Of a stretch of DNA of 64,000 bases, positions 28,228 to 38,087 are shown one piece after another. The translations under genes were made by a program, and so were the position numbers. The notes below the pieces were generated by a model that was given only the letters and a program-made list of their open reading frames with translations, had not been told where the DNA came from and made no database searches. Source of the DNA: Mycobacterium sp. BK086 (GTDB taxonomy: Bacteria; Actinomycetota; Actinomycetes; Mycobacteriales; Mycobacteriaceae); the NCBI GenBank assembly GCA_004362315.1, contig SNWL01000007.1:310001-374000 (forward strand), given 5' to 3'. The first letter of the stretch is position 1. The number at the start of each line of letters is the position of its first letter.

Positions 28228-28767
28228 TCAAAAACGGCCGCTGAGCAGCAGCTGGCCGTACGCGGCGATCGACTGGGCGTCGGTGATCTCGCCGGAGCGG
28301 ATCATGTCCTCGAACCGGCTGCGCTCGAACCATTCGAAGTGCATGTCCTGCTCCTCGTGCTCGCGGTCCGGCTCGCCCTCGGTGATATCGGTGGCCAGGA
28401 ACACCCAGCCCCGCTGACTGCTCAGGCCAGCCGCGAGGTCGAGACGGCCCAGGACCTGCAGCGAACCGGCGGTCAGGCCGGTCTCCTCGCGCAGCTCGAG
28501 GGCCGCGAGCTCGGCCGGTTCGACATCGACGCCAGCCGGGACCGTCCCCATCGGGAACTCCCAGCGGCGGGCGCCCAACGGATAGCGGTACTGCTCCACG
28601 AGAGCCACCCGGTCGTCGTCCACGGCGATGACCACGGCGTACTCGGGCCTGTCGACGACGCCGTAGATGCCGGCCGATCCGTCCGGCCGGCGAATCGCGT
28701 CCTCGCGCACGGTCATCCACTTGTTCCGGTAGACCTCGCGCGACGAGACCTGGGTGATGGGCTTCAC
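28228..28767 (-). CDS. NUDIX hydrolase, ADP-ribose pyrophosphatase-like
   Basis: A 179-residue protein with the NUDIX fold: an N-terminal strand region with the EYAVVIAVDDDRVALVEQYRYP signature of ADP-ribose pyrophosphatases (given here only as its key parts EYAVVIA and VEQYRYP). The NUDIX box reads LELREETGL, with the metal-binding pair of Glu kept. The box is divergent: its usual Arg is Leu, and the Gly-to-Glu part carries two extra residues. It probably hydrolyses ADP-ribose or another nucleoside diphosphate compound. ATG 28767 lies only 29 bases from the divergent fadD36 start, so both messages must have very short or no leaders. Confidence 0.86.
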   Translation of the reverse strand: MKPITQVSSREVYRNKWMTVREDAIRRPDGSAGIYGVVDRPEYAVVIAVDDDRVALVEQYRYPLGARRWEFPMGTVPAGVDVEPAELAALELREETGLTAGSLQVLGRLDLAAGLSSQRGWVFLATDITEGEPDREHEEQDMHFEWFERSRFEDMIRSGEITDAQSIAAYGQLLLSGRF

Positions 28768-28796
28768 CAGGCCAGTATCGGGGTAGCGTCGCTGGC

Positions 28797-30197
28797 GTGT
28801 TGCTGGCCTCCCTGAATCCGGCCGCCGTCGCCGCCGGAGCCGATATCGGCGACGCCGTGCGCATCGACGGCGCGGTGCTGTCCCGTAGCGATCTCGTCGG
28901 TGCTGCCACCTCGGTGGCCGAGCGGGTCGGCGGTGCCGGCCGGGTCGCCGTGCTGGCCACTCCCACCGCCACGACGGTGCTCGCGGTCACCGGCTGCCTG
29001 ATCGCCGGGGTGCCGTTCGTGCCGGTGCCCGCCGACGTCGGTGTTGCCGAACGGGCGCACATCCTGTCCGATTCCGGTGCCCAGGCCTGGCTGGGGGAGC
29101 AGCCCGCCGATCTCGGCGGCCTTCCCCACATCCCGGTCCGGCTGCATGCGCGCTCGTGGCATCGCTACGCCGAACCGCCACCGAATGCCACTGCCATGGT
29201 GATGTACACCTCGGGTACCACCGGGCTGCCCAAGGGTGTGCTCATCAGCCGCGGTGCGATCGCCGCCGATATCGACGCACTGGTCCAGGCTTGGCAGTGG
29301 AGCCCCGACGACACCCTCGTGCACGGGCTGCCGTTGTTCCACGTGCACGGTCTGATCCTCGGGTTGCTCGGCTCGCTGCGGGTGGGAAATCGCTTCGTGC
29401 ACACCGGAAAACCCACACCGGCCGGCTATGCCGCGGCCGGCGGCAGTCTGTATTTCGCGGTCCCGACGGTGTGGTCGCGGGTGGTGGCCGACACCGAGGC
29501 CGCGACCGCGCTCGCCTCGGCGCGGCTGCTGGTGTCGGGCAGTGCGCCACTGCCGGTTCCGGTGTTCGACCGGCTTGCCGAACTGACCGGCCACGCGCCC
29601 GTCGAGCGGTACGGCAGCACCGAATCGCTCATCACCATCAGCACCCGTGCCGACGGCGAACGCCGGCCCGGGTGGGTCGGTCTGCCGCTGCCCGGGGTGC
29701 AGACCCGGCTGGTGCGCGAGGACGGTTCGGTTGCCGAGCACGACGGGGAAACCATTGGCAGCCTTCAGCTCAAGACGCCCACGCTGTTCGACGGCTATCT
29801 GAATCGGCCGGATGCGACGGCCGAGTCGTTCGACCCAGACGGGTGGTATCGCACCGGCGACGCCGCCGTGATCGACGACGGGGGTATGCACCGCATCGTG
29901 GGGCGTGAGTCGGTGGACCTGATCAAGTCCGGTGGCTTCCGGGTCGGAGCCGGCGAGGTCGAGACCGTGTTGCTCGGCCATCCCGGTGTCGAGGAGGTCG
30001 CGGTGGTGGGGCTGCCCGACCCCGATCTCGGGCAGCGCATCGTCGCGTTCGTCGTCGGCGATGCCAACCCGGAAGACCTGATTGCCTATGTGGCGCAGCA
30101 ACTTTCGATCCACAAACGGCCCCGAGAAGTGCGGCTGGTCAAGTCGTTGCCGCGCAACGCGATGGGCAAGGTCGTCAAGAAGGAGCTGATGAAGTGA
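28797..30197 (+). CDS. fadD36: Acyl-CoA synthetase FadD36-like
   Basis: A 466-residue AMP-forming ligase. The P-loop is MYTSGTTGLPKG near 139, the ATP-binding motif is YGSTES near 277, the hinge region is YRTGDAAVIDDGG near 350, and the A10 Lys is in PRNAMGKVVKKEL. The protein is short for the family because the N-terminal domain is compact. It activates a fatty or related carboxylic acid with CoA; in M. tuberculosis FadD36 (Rv1193c) substrate is not well defined to my knowledge. GTG 28797 starts the typical MLLASLNPA. The next gene overlaps its stop (GTGA). Confidence 0.88.
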   Translation: MLLASLNPAAVAAGADIGDAVRIDGAVLSRSDLVGAATSVAERVGGAGRVAVLATPTATTVLAVTGCLIAGVPFVPVPADVGVAERAHILSDSGAQAWLGEQPADLGGLPHIPVRLHARSWHRYAEPPPNATAMVMYTSGTTGLPKGVLISRGAIAADIDALVQAWQWSPDDTLVHGLPLFHVHGLILGLLGSLRVGNRFVHTGKPTPAGYAAAGGSLYFAVPTVWSRVVADTEAATALASARLLVSGSAPLPVPVFDRLAELTGHAPVERYGSTESLITISTRADGERRPGWVGLPLPGVQTRLVREDGSVAEHDGETIGSLQLKTPTLFDGYLNRPDATAESFDPDGWYRTGDAAVIDDGGMHRIVGRESVDLIKSGGFRVGAGEVETVLLGHPGVEEVAVVGLPDPDLGQRIVAFVVGDANPEDLIAYVAQQLSIHKRPREVRLVKSLPRNAMGKVVKKELMK

Positions 30198-30535
30198 CGC
30201 TGCGGTTCAGCGAGGTCTGCATCGACGCCCACGACATCCATGCGCTGTCCGCGTGGTGGTCGACGGTGCTGGGCTGGCCGGCGGAGCCGACCGAGGACGG
30301 TGACGTGGTGCTGCGTTCGCCGAGCGGTGCCGACTGGTTGTTCCTCGAAGTGCCCGATGCCAAGACGGTGAAGAACCGCATCCACTTCGACTTCACGCCC
30401 GACGATCAGCAGGCCGAGGTCGACCGCGTGCTGGCGCTGGGCGCGCGCCTCGTCGACATCGGTCAGGGCGAACAGAGCTGGGTCGTGCTGGCCGACCCCG
30501 AGGGCAACGAGTTCTGCATCCTCGCCGCTGACTAG
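30194..30535 (+). CDS. VOC/glyoxalase-fold protein
   Basis: A 113-residue protein of the vicinal-oxygen-chelate superfamily with one beta-alpha-beta-beta-beta module pair: [20 protein letters not shown] at the start and [15 protein letters not shown] at the end, the latter typical of these folds. Members include dioxygenases, glyoxalases and binding proteins, so the role is open. GTG 30194 overlaps the fadD36 stop (GTGA), hence one operon. Its TAG shares a CTAG with the dapD stop on the other strand. Confidence 0.8.
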   Translation: MTLRFSEVCIDAHDIHALSAWWSTVLGWPAEPTEDGDVVLRSPSGADWLFLEVPDAKTVKNRIHFDFTPDDQQAEVDRVLALGARLVDIGQGEQSWVVLADPEGNEFCILAAD

Positions 30536-31476
30536 TTGGCGTGCAGCGCCTCGTTGAGTGCGATGCCCTTGCCGTCGCGACCGACGACCTCGACCGCTCC
30601 GGTCACCGAATTACGGCGGAACAGAAGGTTGTTCGCGCCGGAGAGCTCGCGGGCCTTCACCGTCGTGCCGTCCGGGGTGGTGACCTTGGTGCCGGCTGTC
30701 ACGTACAGACCGGCTTCGATGATGCAGTCGTCACCCAGCGAGATGCCCAGCCCCGCGTTGGCGCCCAGCAGGCAGCGCTTGCCCACCGAGATCACCTGGG
30801 TGCCGCCACCGGACAGCGTGCCCATGATCGAGGCGCCGCCACCGACGTCGGAGCCGTCGTCCACGACGACGCCCGCCGAGATGCGGCCCTCCACCATCGA
30901 GGCGCCCAGTGTGCCGGCGTTGAAGTTCACAAAACCTTCGTGCATGACCGTCGTGCCAGGAGCGAGGTGCGCACCGAGGCGGACCCGGTCGGCGTCGGCG
31001 ATCCGCACGCCGGTCGGCATCACGTAGTCGACCATCCGCGGGAACTTGTCCACGCCGTAGACCGTGACGTGGCCGCGCCGGCGCAGCCGCAGCCGTGTCT
31101 CTTCGAAGCCCTCGATCTGGCACGGCCCGAAGTTGGTCCACACCACGTTGGTCAGCACACCGAAGATGCCGTCGAGGTTGCACCCGTGCGGCTCGACCAG
31201 CCGGTGCGACAGCAGATGCAGCCGCAGGTAGGCGTCGTAGGTATCGGCCGGCTTGTCGGACAGGTCGGCGATCACCGTGCGTACGACGACGGTCTCGACA
31301 CCGCGCGCCGCATCGGTGCCGGCCAGAGCGGCCAGATCCTCGGGTGCGTCGTCGGCCGACAGCCGGGTGCTGCCCGACGGGCTGTAGGCGCCCAGTTCGG
31401 GATCCGGGAACCAGGTGTCCAGGACGGTGCCGTCCCCGGTGATGGTGGCCAATCCGACGCCCGCAGCAGAAGTCAC
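30532..31476 (-). CDS. dapD: Tetrahydrodipicolinate N-succinyltransferase
   Basis: A 314-residue acyltransferase that succinylates tetrahydrodipicolinate with succinyl-CoA in the lysine/diaminopimelate path. The C-terminal half is a left-handed beta helix of hexapeptide turns ([18 protein letters not shown] area, given by its parts [10 protein letters not shown] and [13 protein letters not shown]). The sequence ends LNEALHAN as in actinobacterial DapD. GTG 31476 starts [16 protein letters not shown], matching the family length of about 317. It is divergent from dapE with 47 bases between. Confidence 0.95.
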   Translation of the reverse strand: MTSAAGVGLATITGDGTVLDTWFPDPELGAYSPSGSTRLSADDAPEDLAALAGTDAARGVETVVVRTVIADLSDKPADTYDAYLRLHLLSHRLVEPHGCNLDGIFGVLTNVVWTNFGPCQIEGFEETRLRLRRRGHVTVYGVDKFPRMVDYVMPTGVRIADADRVRLGAHLAPGTTVMHEGFVNFNAGTLGASMVEGRISAGVVVDDGSDVGGGASIMGTLSGGGTQVISVGKRCLLGANAGLGISLGDDCIIEAGLYVTAGTKVTTPDGTTVKARELSGANNLLFRRNSVTGAVEVVGRDGKGIALNEALHAN

Positions 31477-31523
31477 GGTGCTCCACCGTAATGCATTGGC
31501 CCGGCCCGCTAGCCTGGGAAGTT

Positions 31524-32588
31524 GTGTTGGACCTGAGAGTGGACCCGATCGCGCTGACTGCCGCGCTCGTCGACATTCCGAGCGAGTCGCGCGACGAGGC
31601 CAGGATCGCCGACGAGGTGGAAGCCGCGCTGCGTGAGCAGACCTCCGGCTACGAAATCGTCCGTAGCGGCGACGCGGTACTGGCCCGCACGAACTTCGGC
31701 CTGCCCTCGCGGGTGGTGCTGGCCGGCCACCTCGACACCGTGCCGATCGCCGACAACGTGCCGTCCCGGTTCGAAGGGGATCACCTGTTCGGCTGCGGCA
31801 CATCGGACATGAAATCCGGTGACGCGGTGTTCTTGCACCTGGCCGCCACGATCGCCGAGCCCGCGCACGACATCACCCTGATCATGTACGACTGCGAGGA
31901 GATCGAAGCCTCGGCCAACGGTCTGGGCCGTATCGAACGCGAGCTGCCGGACTGGCTGCAGGGCGACGTCGCGATCCTGGGTGAACCCTCCGGCGGCTAC
32001 ATCGAGGCCGGCTGCCAGGGCACTCTGCGAGTGGTCATCTCCGCCGACGGCACCCGTGCGCATTCGGCGCGATCCTGGTTGGGCGACAACGCGATTCACA
32101 AACTCGGGGCAGTGCTGGACCGGTTGTCGAACTACGACGCCAGGATCGTCGACATCGACGGCTGCACCTACCGGGAGGGACTCTCGGCGGTGAAGATCGA
32201 CGGCGGAGTCGCCGGCAACGTCATCCCCGACGCCGCCGCGCTGACCGTCAACTTCCGGTTCGCCCCCGACCGGACGCCGGCCCAGGCTCTGGCCCACGTC
32301 CAGCAGGTGTTCGACGGCCTCGATGTCCGGCTGGAACAGACCGACGTCGCGGCCGGCGCACTGCCGGGGCTGCATCACCCCGCCGCGGCGGCACTGGTGT
32401 CCGCGGCCGACGGGATGGTGCGGGCCAAATACGGCTGGACCGACGTCGCCCGGTTCGCCGCACTGGGCATCCCGGCGGTCAACTACGGTCCCGGCGACCC
32501 CAACCTCGCCCACAAACGCGACGAGCGCGTCGCCGTCGCGCAGATCACGGCGGTCGCAGACACCCTGCGGCGCTACTTGACGGCCTGA
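31524..32588 (+). CDS. dapE: Succinyl-diaminopimelate desuccinylase
   Basis: A 354-residue zinc peptidase-family (M20) enzyme that removes succinate from N-succinyl-diaminopimelate to give LL-diaminopimelate for cell wall and lysine. Metal and catalytic segments: GHLDTVP near 66, [10 protein letters not shown] near 92, YDCEEIE near 124 and, in the dimerisation lid, [13 protein letters not shown] 31524 gives MLDLRVDP, the known start and exactly the M. tuberculosis length as I recall it; TTG 31527 is the alternative. The 3' end overlaps the next convergent gene by 16 bases. Confidence 0.96.
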   Translation: MLDLRVDPIALTAALVDIPSESRDEARIADEVEAALREQTSGYEIVRSGDAVLARTNFGLPSRVVLAGHLDTVPIADNVPSRFEGDHLFGCGTSDMKSGDAVFLHLAATIAEPAHDITLIMYDCEEIEASANGLGRIERELPDWLQGDVAILGEPSGGYIEAGCQGTLRVVISADGTRAHSARSWLGDNAIHKLGAVLDRLSNYDARIVDIDGCTYREGLSAVKIDGGVAGNVIPDAAALTVNFRFAPDRTPAQALAHVQQVFDGLDVRLEQTDVAAGALPGLHHPAAAALVSAADGMVRAKYGWTDVARFAALGIPAVNYGPGDPNLAHKRDERVAVAQITAVADTLRRYLTA

Positions 32589-34636
32589 ACCCCGGCCTCG
32601 GCAAGCTTCGCCAGCTCACCGTCGGCCCGGGTATCGCCCAGTTGCTCGGCCTGGTTCCAGGCCCACACCGCGACCCCGAGCTGACCGCTGCGCTCGGCGC
32701 CGCGGGCGGCTTCGCGGGCCGCCGCGATCGCGCCGTCGGTGTCGGCGGTCGTGGACAGCTGCCAGGCGCGCGCCACGCCGAGTTCGGGCGCGAACAACGC
32801 CGATTTGGTGCCGTGCTTGGCGTCAGCGCGGCTCAGCACCTTGGCGGATTCGGCGATCTCGCCCTGCTGGGCGAGCGCGGTCGCCAGATACATCAGCGAC
32901 AGCGGGCCCCACGAATAGCCGGTGCGCTCCAGGTTTGCCGCGGCCGGTCCCAGCAGTCGAGAAGCGCCCGCCGGATCGCCCTGGGCGATCAGCACCTGGG
33001 CCATCAGCACCTCGCCGATCGAGCGGCCCGGCTGGGCCAGTTCGGCGAAATCGGTGAATTGCTGGGCAGTTTCGTGCGCTGCCTCGGCCTTGCCGGCCAT
33101 CAGCAGCGTCGTCGTCTGCGCCAGACCCACGGTGAACCGCAGCAGCCCCGGATGCTCGGCGCCGAGTGCCCGATCGACGAACGCGGGCACCTCATCGAAT
33201 CGGCCCATCCGCGCCGCGCACAGGGCCGACGCGCTCGCCGCCCACGCCACCGCCATGTCCTGCGCCTCCGGATCGGCCAGCACCTCGGCGGCGATCTCGA
33301 CCGAGCGGGCCAGGTTGCCGGCGTTCATCGCGAACGTCGCCGACAGGGCGTCAAGAGTCAGGCGGTCCGCCGTGGTGCTGATCCGTTTGCGGATGTTCTG
33401 CAGGAATGCCGTGGCGCGCTCGGGCTCCGAGAGCATCCAGAACTGGTTGGCCGCCCGCGGTAGCGCCCACGCCATCACCTCGGCCTCGCTCAACGCCTCG
33501 GGGTCGACCTCGGCCAGCACCGAATCGGATTCGCGGCCCCGGCCCTGCCAGGCCAGCGCGTAGCTCAGCGCCAATCGTGCATCGAAACGTTCGGACCGTG
33601 CCAAGGCCGCACCGGCGAGCCGCTCGGCGACGCTCAGATCCCCGAGGCGCAGGGCCTGCTGGGCCGATGCCACCACGTCGTCGACGGATTCGGGTGCGTC
33701 GCTGTCCAGCGCGAGCACCGCGCGGCCCAGCCGGTCGGCGAGGTCCCGGCAGGGCTGGGTGGCCAGTTGCGTCACGATCTCGGTGCGCAGCCGGCGGGCG
33801 TCGGCAGGGTCGGCGGCCTTGGCCACCCGCTCGATGAACAGCGGATGGCCCGCGTAGACCATCGAGCCGAATAGGGTTGCCGCCCCGTTTGTTTCGGCCT
33901 GCTCGATGGCTCCGTCGCCGGCCAGTGCGGTCAGATCGGCTCGCGACAGCGGCTCGTGCACCGCCAGGTAGGCCAGTGCCGTGCGCGCCGGGGACGGCAG
34001 CCCGGCCAGATAGGCGTCGACCAGAGCCTCCAGAGAGGTTGCCGCCGACCGGGTCTGGGTCAGCATTCGAAGCTCCAGCGGGTTGCCGCCGGTGCGCCGG
34101 TAGGCGTCCTCGCGCGGCTCGTCCAGTGCGGCAAGCACGGCCCGGGTTTCGGCCTCGTCCAGCGGTCCGACCTCCAGGCGGCCCAGCAGTCCGTCCTCCC
34201 ACAAGGCGGCCACCGCCGACGGCAATGCCCCACCCGTGCGGACCGTCACGACCAGCCGCCCCGGTGAGTGGCGCGCCAGCTGGTAGACCAGGGTTGCCGA
34301 CAGTGGGTCGAGTAGCTGGGCGTCGTCGACGACGATCAGCGTGCTGTCCGCTTGGGCCAGTAGGGAATCCAGCGCCGAGCGGATCAACGCCGCCGGTTTG
34401 CCGACCTCGGTGACCTCGATCAGCGAGCCGAACGCCCCGAACGGGACGGCGGCCTGTGTCGCGGTGGCGATCACTCGCACCGGGTTCTTCTCGCCGAGCC
34501 GGTCGGCGATCTGCTCGGCCAGCGTCGTCTTGCCGGTGCCGTCGGCACCCAGCAGGGCCACCCCGCCGTGCGCCTCGAGGAGTTCGATCGCGCTGTCCAG
34601 AGACTGGCGCGGCGCGAGAGGCCACCGAATCGGCAT
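32573..34636 (-). CDS. STAND-type ATPase with helical repeats, no DNA-binding domain seen
   Basis: A 687-residue protein resembling LuxR/MalT-type ATPases (at the place of Rv1204c). The P-loop is GADGTGKTT near 30-38 and Walker B is [11 protein letters not shown] near 100. The remaining 500 residues are alpha-helical repeats rich in Ala and Leu, TPR-like, used in related proteins to bind a signal or a partner. The C-terminus ends in helices without a recognisable LuxR helix-turn-helix, so it may not bind DNA itself. ATG 34636. It lies alone between dapE (overlap of 16 bases) and the divergent LOG gene. Confidence 0.78.
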   Translation of the reverse strand: MPIRWPLAPRQSLDSAIELLEAHGGVALLGADGTGKTTLAEQIADRLGEKNPVRVIATATQAAVPFGAFGSLIEVTEVGKPAALIRSALDSLLAQADSTLIVVDDAQLLDPLSATLVYQLARHSPGRLVVTVRTGGALPSAVAALWEDGLLGRLEVGPLDEAETRAVLAALDEPREDAYRRTGGNPLELRMLTQTRSAATSLEALVDAYLAGLPSPARTALAYLAVHEPLSRADLTALAGDGAIEQAETNGAATLFGSMVYAGHPLFIERVAKAADPADARRLRTEIVTQLATQPCRDLADRLGRAVLALDSDAPESVDDVVASAQQALRLGDLSVAERLAGAALARSERFDARLALSYALAWQGRGRESDSVLAEVDPEALSEAEVMAWALPRAANQFWMLSEPERATAFLQNIRKRISTTADRLTLDALSATFAMNAGNLARSVEIAAEVLADPEAQDMAVAWAASASALCAARMGRFDEVPAFVDRALGAEHPGLLRFTVGLAQTTTLLMAGKAEAAHETAQQFTDFAELAQPGRSIGEVLMAQVLIAQGDPAGASRLLGPAAANLERTGYSWGPLSLMYLATALAQQGEIAESAKVLSRADAKHGTKSALFAPELGVARAWQLSTTADTDGAIAAAREAARGAERSGQLGVAVWAWNQAEQLGDTRADGELAKLAEAGVQAVK

Positions 34637-34707
34637 AGCCGGACTTTATTTGCCGGCCGTGCACCGGCAGGGCAATAGCGAGAAATCGGCTGCGTTAGGT
34701 TTGCCAG

Positions 34708-35277
34708 GTGCATCCCGGATCCGAGAACCGCGACGACGAGTGGGCGGTCTGCGTGTACTGCGCGTCCGGCCCGCGACACCCCGAGCTGCTCGAGCTCGCG
34801 CGCCAGGTCGGCGAGGCGATCGCCGACCGCGGTTGGACGCTGGTGTCCGGCGGCGGCAACGTCTCGGCGATGGGTGCGGTGGCTGAGGGGGCCCGCTCGC
34901 ACGGCGGGCGCACCGTCGGCGTGATCCCCAAGGCGCTGGTGCACCGCGAGCTGGCCGACGTCGACGCCGACGAGCTGATCGTCACCGACACCATGCGGCA
35001 GCGCAAGCAGGTCATGGAGGACCGCAGCGATGCCTTCGTGGCCCTGCCCGGCGGGATCGGCACGCTGGAGGAACTTTTCGAAACGTGGACCGCGGGGTAC
35101 CTGGGTATGCATGCAAAACCGGTGGTGCTGCTGGACCCCGCCGGTCACTATGACGGACTGCTCACCTGGCTGGCCTCATTGGCCGAGACTGGCTATGTAG
35201 CGCAGGCCGCGTTGGACCGGTTGGTGGTGGTCAGCGATGTCGAGTCGGCGATCGCGGTCTGCGCGGCCGGGCAGTAG
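34708..35277 (+). CDS. LOG-family cytokinin riboside 5'-monophosphate phosphoribohydrolase
   Basis: A 189-residue Rossmann-fold enzyme that splits N6-modified adenosine monophosphate into a free cytokinin base and ribose 5-phosphate. Motifs: VSGGGNVSAMGAVA (phosphate loop) and PGGIGTLEELFE, the signature of LOG proteins. In M. tuberculosis the homologue Rv1205 makes cytokinins and is a pupylated proteasome substrate whose accumulation sensitises cells to nitric oxide; that is prior knowledge. GTG 34708. It is divergent from the ATPase gene, 71 bases apart, and 56 bases before fadD6. Confidence 0.93.
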   Translation: MHPGSENRDDEWAVCVYCASGPRHPELLELARQVGEAIADRGWTLVSGGGNVSAMGAVAEGARSHGGRTVGVIPKALVHRELADVDADELIVTDTMRQRKQVMEDRSDAFVALPGGIGTLEELFETWTAGYLGMHAKPVVLLDPAGHYDGLLTWLASLAETGYVAQAALDRLVVVSDVESAIAVCAAGQ

Positions 35278-35333
35278 CGGCCCGGGGTTACCCTGTCCGC
35301 GGGACGGGCGAGATAACGGGAGGTAGGCGCCGA

Positions 35334-37121
35334 ATGGCCGATGACGAGTCTGGTGCGCGGAAGTCGGTGGGATTGCTCGACATCGCGACGCGGTTGCCGT
35401 CGGTCGTGATGGATGCGCCGGTGATCCTGCGCGGTGCGCTGACGGGTTTCCTGGCGCTGCCGACGACGAAGACCTCGATCGGCAAGGTGTTCCAAGACCG
35501 CGCCGCCCGCTACGCCGACCGGGTGTTCATCCGGTTCGGCGACGAGAAGATCACCTACCGGGAAGCCAACGAGACGGCGAACCGTTTCGCGGCGGTGTTG
35601 GCCGACAAGGGAGTTCGTCGCGGCGACGTCGTCGGCATCATGATGCGGAACTCGCCCAACGCAGTGCTGATGATGCTGGCCGCCGTCAAGTGCGGCGCTG
35701 TGGCCGGCATGCTCAACTATCACCAGCGTTCAGATGTGTTGTCGCACAGCATCGGTCTGCTCAAGGCGACGGTGGTGGTGGCCGAGTCCGACCTGATCGA
35801 CCCGATCAAGGAGAGCGGCGCCGAGACCGAGCAGTTGATGACGGTCGAGGAATTGGTCGAGCAGGCACAGGGCAAGCCCACCGGCAACCCGGCGTCGGCG
35901 TCGGAGGTCCGGGCCAAGGACACCGCGTTCTACATCTTCACCTCGGGCACCACCGGCCATCCCAAGGCCAGCGTGATGACTCACCACCGTTGGCTGCGCG
36001 CACTGGCGGCGTTCGGCGGGCTGGGCCTTCGGCTCAAGAGCGATGACACCCTGTACTGCCCGCTGCCGCTGTACCACAACAACGCGCTCACGGTCGCGGT
36101 GTCGTCGGTGATCAACGCCGGCGGCACACTGGCGCTGGGCAAGTCGTTCTCGGCGTCCCGGTTCTGGGACGAGGTCATTCAGATGGAGGCCACCGCTTTC
36201 ATCTACATCGGCGAGGTGTGCCGTTATCTGCTCAACCAGCCGGCCAAGGCCACCGACCGCGCGCACAAGATCCGCGTCATCGCCGGCAACGGGCTGCGCC
36301 CGGAGATCTGGGACGAGTTCACCCGCCGGTTCAACATCGGCCGGGTCGCCGAGTTCTACGCGGCCAGCGAGGGCAACACCGCGTTCATCAACATCTTCAA
36401 CATCCCCAAGAGCACGGGTATCAGCCCGACGCCGCTGGCCTATGTCGAGTACGACGCCGAGACCGGCGAGCCGGCTCGCGACGAGAACGGCCGTGCCCGC
36501 CGGGTGCCGCCCGGCCAGCCCGGCTTGTTGATCAGCCCGGTGAACAAGCTGTCGCCCTTCGACGGCTACACCGACAAGGAAGCCAGCGAGAAGAAGTTGG
36601 TACGCAACGTCTTCAAAGAAGGCGACGTGTGGTTCAACACCGGCGACGTGATGAACCCGCAGGGCATGGGCCACGCCGCGTTCTCCGACCGGCTCGGCGA
36701 CACCTTCCGCTGGAAGGGCGAGAACGTCGCCACCACCCAGGTGGAAGGCGCGCTCGGTCAGGACCAGAACGTCGAGGAGTCGACGGTGTTCGGTGTCGAG
36801 GTGCCCGACACGGGCGGGCGGGCCGGCATGGCGGCGATCAAGCTGCGTGAGGGTGCCGAGTTCGACGGCAAGGCGCTGGCCAAGACGGCGTACAGCAGTC
36901 TGCCCAGTTACGCGGTGCCGCTGTTCATCCGGATCGTCGAGTCGCTGGAAACCACGTCGACGTTCAAGAGCCGCAAGGTCGACCTGCGCAAGCAGGGCTA
37001 CGGCAGCGATGACGAAAAGATCGAGGACCCGCTGTACGTGCTGGCCGGCAAGGACGAGGGCTACGTCGAGTTCTACGACGACTACCCCAAGGAAGTCGCC
37101 GCCGGCGCTAGGCCCAAATAG
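35334..37121 (+). CDS. fadD6: Very-long-chain acyl-CoA synthetase FadD6
   Basis: A 595-residue AMP-forming ligase of the FATP/very-long-chain acyl-CoA synthetase type. P-loop FTSGTTGHPK near 203, the ATP motif YAASEGN near 345, the hinge DRLGDTFRWKGENVATTQVE (reduced here to DRLGDTFRWKGENV) near 463, and YGSDDEKIEDPLY near the end. Long-chain acids are trapped as CoA esters for lipid synthesis or degradation. ATG 35334. Followed 90 bases later by folP2. The order LOG, fadD6, folP2, gpgS is that of Rv1205-Rv1208. Confidence 0.95.
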   Translation: MADDESGARKSVGLLDIATRLPSVVMDAPVILRGALTGFLALPTTKTSIGKVFQDRAARYADRVFIRFGDEKITYREANETANRFAAVLADKGVRRGDVVGIMMRNSPNAVLMMLAAVKCGAVAGMLNYHQRSDVLSHSIGLLKATVVVAESDLIDPIKESGAETEQLMTVEELVEQAQGKPTGNPASASEVRAKDTAFYIFTSGTTGHPKASVMTHHRWLRALAAFGGLGLRLKSDDTLYCPLPLYHNNALTVAVSSVINAGGTLALGKSFSASRFWDEVIQMEATAFIYIGEVCRYLLNQPAKATDRAHKIRVIAGNGLRPEIWDEFTRRFNIGRVAEFYAASEGNTAFINIFNIPKSTGISPTPLAYVEYDAETGEPARDENGRARRVPPGQPGLLISPVNKLSPFDGYTDKEASEKKLVRNVFKEGDVWFNTGDVMNPQGMGHAAFSDRLGDTFRWKGENVATTQVEGALGQDQNVEESTVFGVEVPDTGGRAGMAAIKLREGAEFDGKALAKTAYSSLPSYAVPLFIRIVESLETTSTFKSRKVDLRKQGYGSDDEKIEDPLYVLAGKDEGYVEFYDDYPKEVAAGARPK

Positions 37122-37144
37122 CCCCTTACGCCCAAACCGACATT

Positions 37145-37161
37145 TCGCACAAGAAGTGCGA
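37145..37161. other. Small hairpin after fadD6
   Basis: TCGCAC (37145-37150) and GTGCGA (37156-37161) form a six-base stem around AAGAA, 23 bases after the fadD6 stop, with no T run. It may be a weak terminator or part of the folP2 promoter region. A perfect palindrome CACCATGGTG (37200-37209) ends just before the folP2 GTG. Confidence 0.35.
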
Positions 37162-37211
37162 GTGGAGCGCACCATTTCGTCGATCTCGGCGTCACCAGGC
37201 ACCATGGTGGG

Positions 37212-38087
37212 GTGAAGTCGACGTTCTGCGGACGGCCGGTGGCCGGTGATCGCGCGCTGATCATGGCGATCGTGAACCGCACGCCCGACTCGTTCTACGA
37301 CCGCGGCGCGACCTTCACCGATGAGGCAGCAAAGGACGCCGCCCACCGCGTCGTCGCCGACGGGGCCGATGTGGTCGACGTCGGGGGAGTGAAAGCTGGA
37401 CCGGGCGTCCTGGTCGACGCCGACGAGGAGATCGCCCGCGTGGTGCCGTTCATCGAATGGCTGCGCGCCGAATACCCCGACCAGCTGATCAGCGTGGACA
37501 CCTGGCGGTCTTCGGTGGCCAAACAGGCGTGCGCGGCCGGAGCCGACCTGATCAACGACACCTGGGCCGGTGCCGACCCGGCATTACCCGAGGTCGCGGC
37601 CGAATTCGGGGCGGGACTGGTGTGCTCGCACACCGGTGGCGCCCAGCCGCGGACCCGCCCCTTTCGGGTCAACTACGGGACCACTGTGACCGGTGTGGTC
37701 GACGACGTCATCGCCGAGGTCACCGCCGCCGCCGAACGGGCCGTGAAAATCGGGGTCGCCAAGGACGCGATCCTGATCGATCCGACCCACGATTTCGGCA
37801 AAAATACTTATCACGGTCTTACTTTGTTGCGCCACGTAAAAGATCTTGTTAAGACCGGATGGCCCGTCCTGATGGCACTCAGCAACAAAGATTTCGTCGG
37901 GGAGACTTTGGGTGTGGAGCTCACTCAACGTCTCGAGGGCACGCTGGCAGCGACCGCACTGGCCGCCGCCGACGGAGCTCGGATGTTCCGAGTGCATGAG
38001 GTGGGACCCACTCGGCGCGTACTGGAAATGGTCGCGTCGATCCGTGGGGAGCGTCCGCCGGCGCGGACGGTGAGGGGCCTGGCATGA
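37212..38087 (+). CDS. folP2: Dihydropteroate-synthase-like protein FolP2
   Basis: A 291-residue TIM-barrel protein of the dihydropteroate synthase family: IMAIVNRTPDSFYDRG at the start, the DVGGVKAGPG pterin segment, ISVDTWRSSVAK and INDTWAG. In mycobacteria a separate folP1 is the true sulfonamide target, and FolP2 (Rv1207 and the M. leprae copy) showed little or no synthase activity in reports I recall, so its own reaction may differ. GTG 37212 follows GGTGGG. The TGA overlaps the gpgS start (ATGA), so translation is coupled to the MGLP gene, hinting at a role outside folate. Confidence 0.92.
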   Translation: MKSTFCGRPVAGDRALIMAIVNRTPDSFYDRGATFTDEAAKDAAHRVVADGADVVDVGGVKAGPGVLVDADEEIARVVPFIEWLRAEYPDQLISVDTWRSSVAKQACAAGADLINDTWAGADPALPEVAAEFGAGLVCSHTGGAQPRTRPFRVNYGTTVTGVVDDVIAEVTAAAERAVKIGVAKDAILIDPTHDFGKNTYHGLTLLRHVKDLVKTGWPVLMALSNKDFVGETLGVELTQRLEGTLAATALAAADGARMFRVHEVGPTRRVLEMVASIRGERPPARTVRGLA

